Assembly (NCBI GenBank): GCA_030431185.1
Contig: JAUIJO010000200.1
Coordinates: 1-5,455 of the forward strand
DNA length: 5,455 bases
Reading direction: 5' to 3'
DNA from: Gammaproteobacteria bacterium
Lineage (GTDB): Bacteria; Pseudomonadota; Gammaproteobacteria; Xanthomonadales; Xanthomonadaceae
This document shows positions 4,885 through 5,455 of the stretch, in pieces. How positions within the stretch are numbered: the first letter of the stretch is position 1; each line of letters starts with the position of its first letter. A program made the translations under genes and the position numbers. The notes beneath the pieces were generated by a model. That model saw only the letters and a list, made by a program, of their open reading frames with translations, had not been told where the DNA came from and did not search any database.

Positions 4885-5455
4885 TCACGCGCCCACGACG
4901 GACCCTGGAATCTCGTCGGACTGCCTGGGGTCGGCGATCGGTGTTTCCGAGTCGGTCTTCACGCCCAGGGCAAGGAAGTCGAACAGTTTCGGGTCGCTCA
5001 GTTGCGAGGGGCGGATGTCGCCGAGCGCGCGCGCGATGGTCTCGATCCGACCGGGGGCCTCGCGCTCCCATTCGTCCATCATGCGCTGGACCTGCTTGCG
5101 CTGCAGGTTCTCCTGCGAGCCGCACAGGTTGCAGGGAATGATCGGGAACTGCTTCAGCGAGGCGTACCTGGCGATGTCGTCTTCGCGCACGTAGGCCAGC
5201 GGACGGATCACCACGTGCTTGCCGTTGTCGCTCAGCAGCTTCGGCGGCATGCCCGAGAGCTTGGCGTGGAAGAACAGGTTGAGGAAGAAGGTCGCCACCA
5301 GGTCGTCCCGGTGGTGGCCCAGCGCGATCTTGGTGAAGCCCTGTTCCTCGGCATGGGTGTAGAGCGCCCCCCGACGCAGCCGCGAACACAGCGAGCACAT
5401 CGTCTTGCCTTCCGGCACCACGCGGGTGACCACCGAGTAGGTGTCCTGCTCGAGG
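4885..5455 (-). CDS. ttcA: tRNA 2-thiocytidine synthetase TtcA, C-terminal part
   Basis: The last 189 codons of TtcA, the ATP-dependent enzyme that thiolates cytidine 32 of certain tRNAs using a [4Fe-4S] cluster. Visible signatures are PEGKTMCSLCSRLRRG with the first CxxC pair, ALGHHRDD, MPPKLLSDNGKHVVIRPLAY, and FPIIPCNLCGSQ with the second CxxC pair, then NLQR, PGRIET and LFDF. These follow the E. coli protein almost block for block. The cluster cysteines are known to come from these two motifs, and both are intact. The N-terminal PP-loop (SGGKDS-type ATP site) and the start codon lie beyond the right edge. Reading is open to the edge, beginning inside LEQDTYSVV. After its stop come 76 bases with a terminator-like hairpin, then rdgC on the same strand. 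Confidence 0.95.
   Translation of the reverse strand, partial: LEQDTYSVVTRVVPEGKTMCSLCSRLRRGALYTHAEEQGFTKIALGHHRDDLVATFFLNLFFHAKLSGMPPKLLSDNGKHVVIRPLAYVREDDIARYASLKQFPIIPCNLCGSQENLQRKQVQRMMDEWEREAPGRIETIARALGDIRPSQLSDPKLFDFLALGVKTDSETPIADPRQSDEIPGSVVGA

Noticed and set aside
4829..5194. A 121-codon plus-strand frame opposite ttcA
   Set aside because: It is antisense to highly conserved TtcA sequence and begins inside the tandem G repeat.

Overview
The window reads as ordinary chromosomal DNA of a very GC-rich gammaproteobacterium. The protein sequences, the lack of strong Shine-Dalgarno sites on some genes and the GGGGATT/GGGGAAT mini-repeat point to the Xanthomonadaceae/Lysobacteraceae (Xanthomonas, Lysobacter or Luteimonas type). 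This placement rests on recognised protein sequence and style, not on a database search. I see no phage, insertion sequence, CRISPR array, tRNA or rRNA.

Layout, left to right. Bases 1-151 (minus) hold the first 50 codons of an exported protein whose mature N-terminus looks like the start of a SYLF/YSC84 lipid-binding domain. A 159-bp divergent intergenic region follows. Then comes a two-gene plus-strand unit: hemH (ferrochelatase, last step of haem synthesis) and an alpha/beta hydrolase, joined by a 4-base ATGA stop/start overlap. A 143-bp convergent gap with a GC hairpin separates this unit from four minus-strand genes. In transcription order these are the 3' part of ttcA (tRNA 2-thiocytidine synthetase), rdgC (RecA-modulating DNA-binding protein), a YgjP/DUF45-type zinc metallopeptidase, and a small lipoprotein of unknown function.

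How the genes relate. Only hemH and the hydrolase show sequence evidence of tight co-expression. The four minus-strand genes point the same way but are separated by 76, 124 and 113 bp, and the gaps carry signs of independent control: a terminator-like hairpin after ttcA, a TATGAT -10 element with a 12-bp palindrome before the peptidase, and a plausible TAGACA/TATGCA promoter with a good ribosome binding site before the lipoprotein. Their known roles (tRNA thiolation, recombination control, proteolysis, envelope lipoprotein) do not form one pathway.

I did not find a convincing undescribed system. The points most worth a second look are the rdgC leader (terminator hairpin running straight into a C4/G4 tandem repeat), the peptidase promoter palindrome, the WGSL variant of the peptidase's usual WGSC motif, the uncharacterised lipoprotein, and the hydrolase coupled to hemH.
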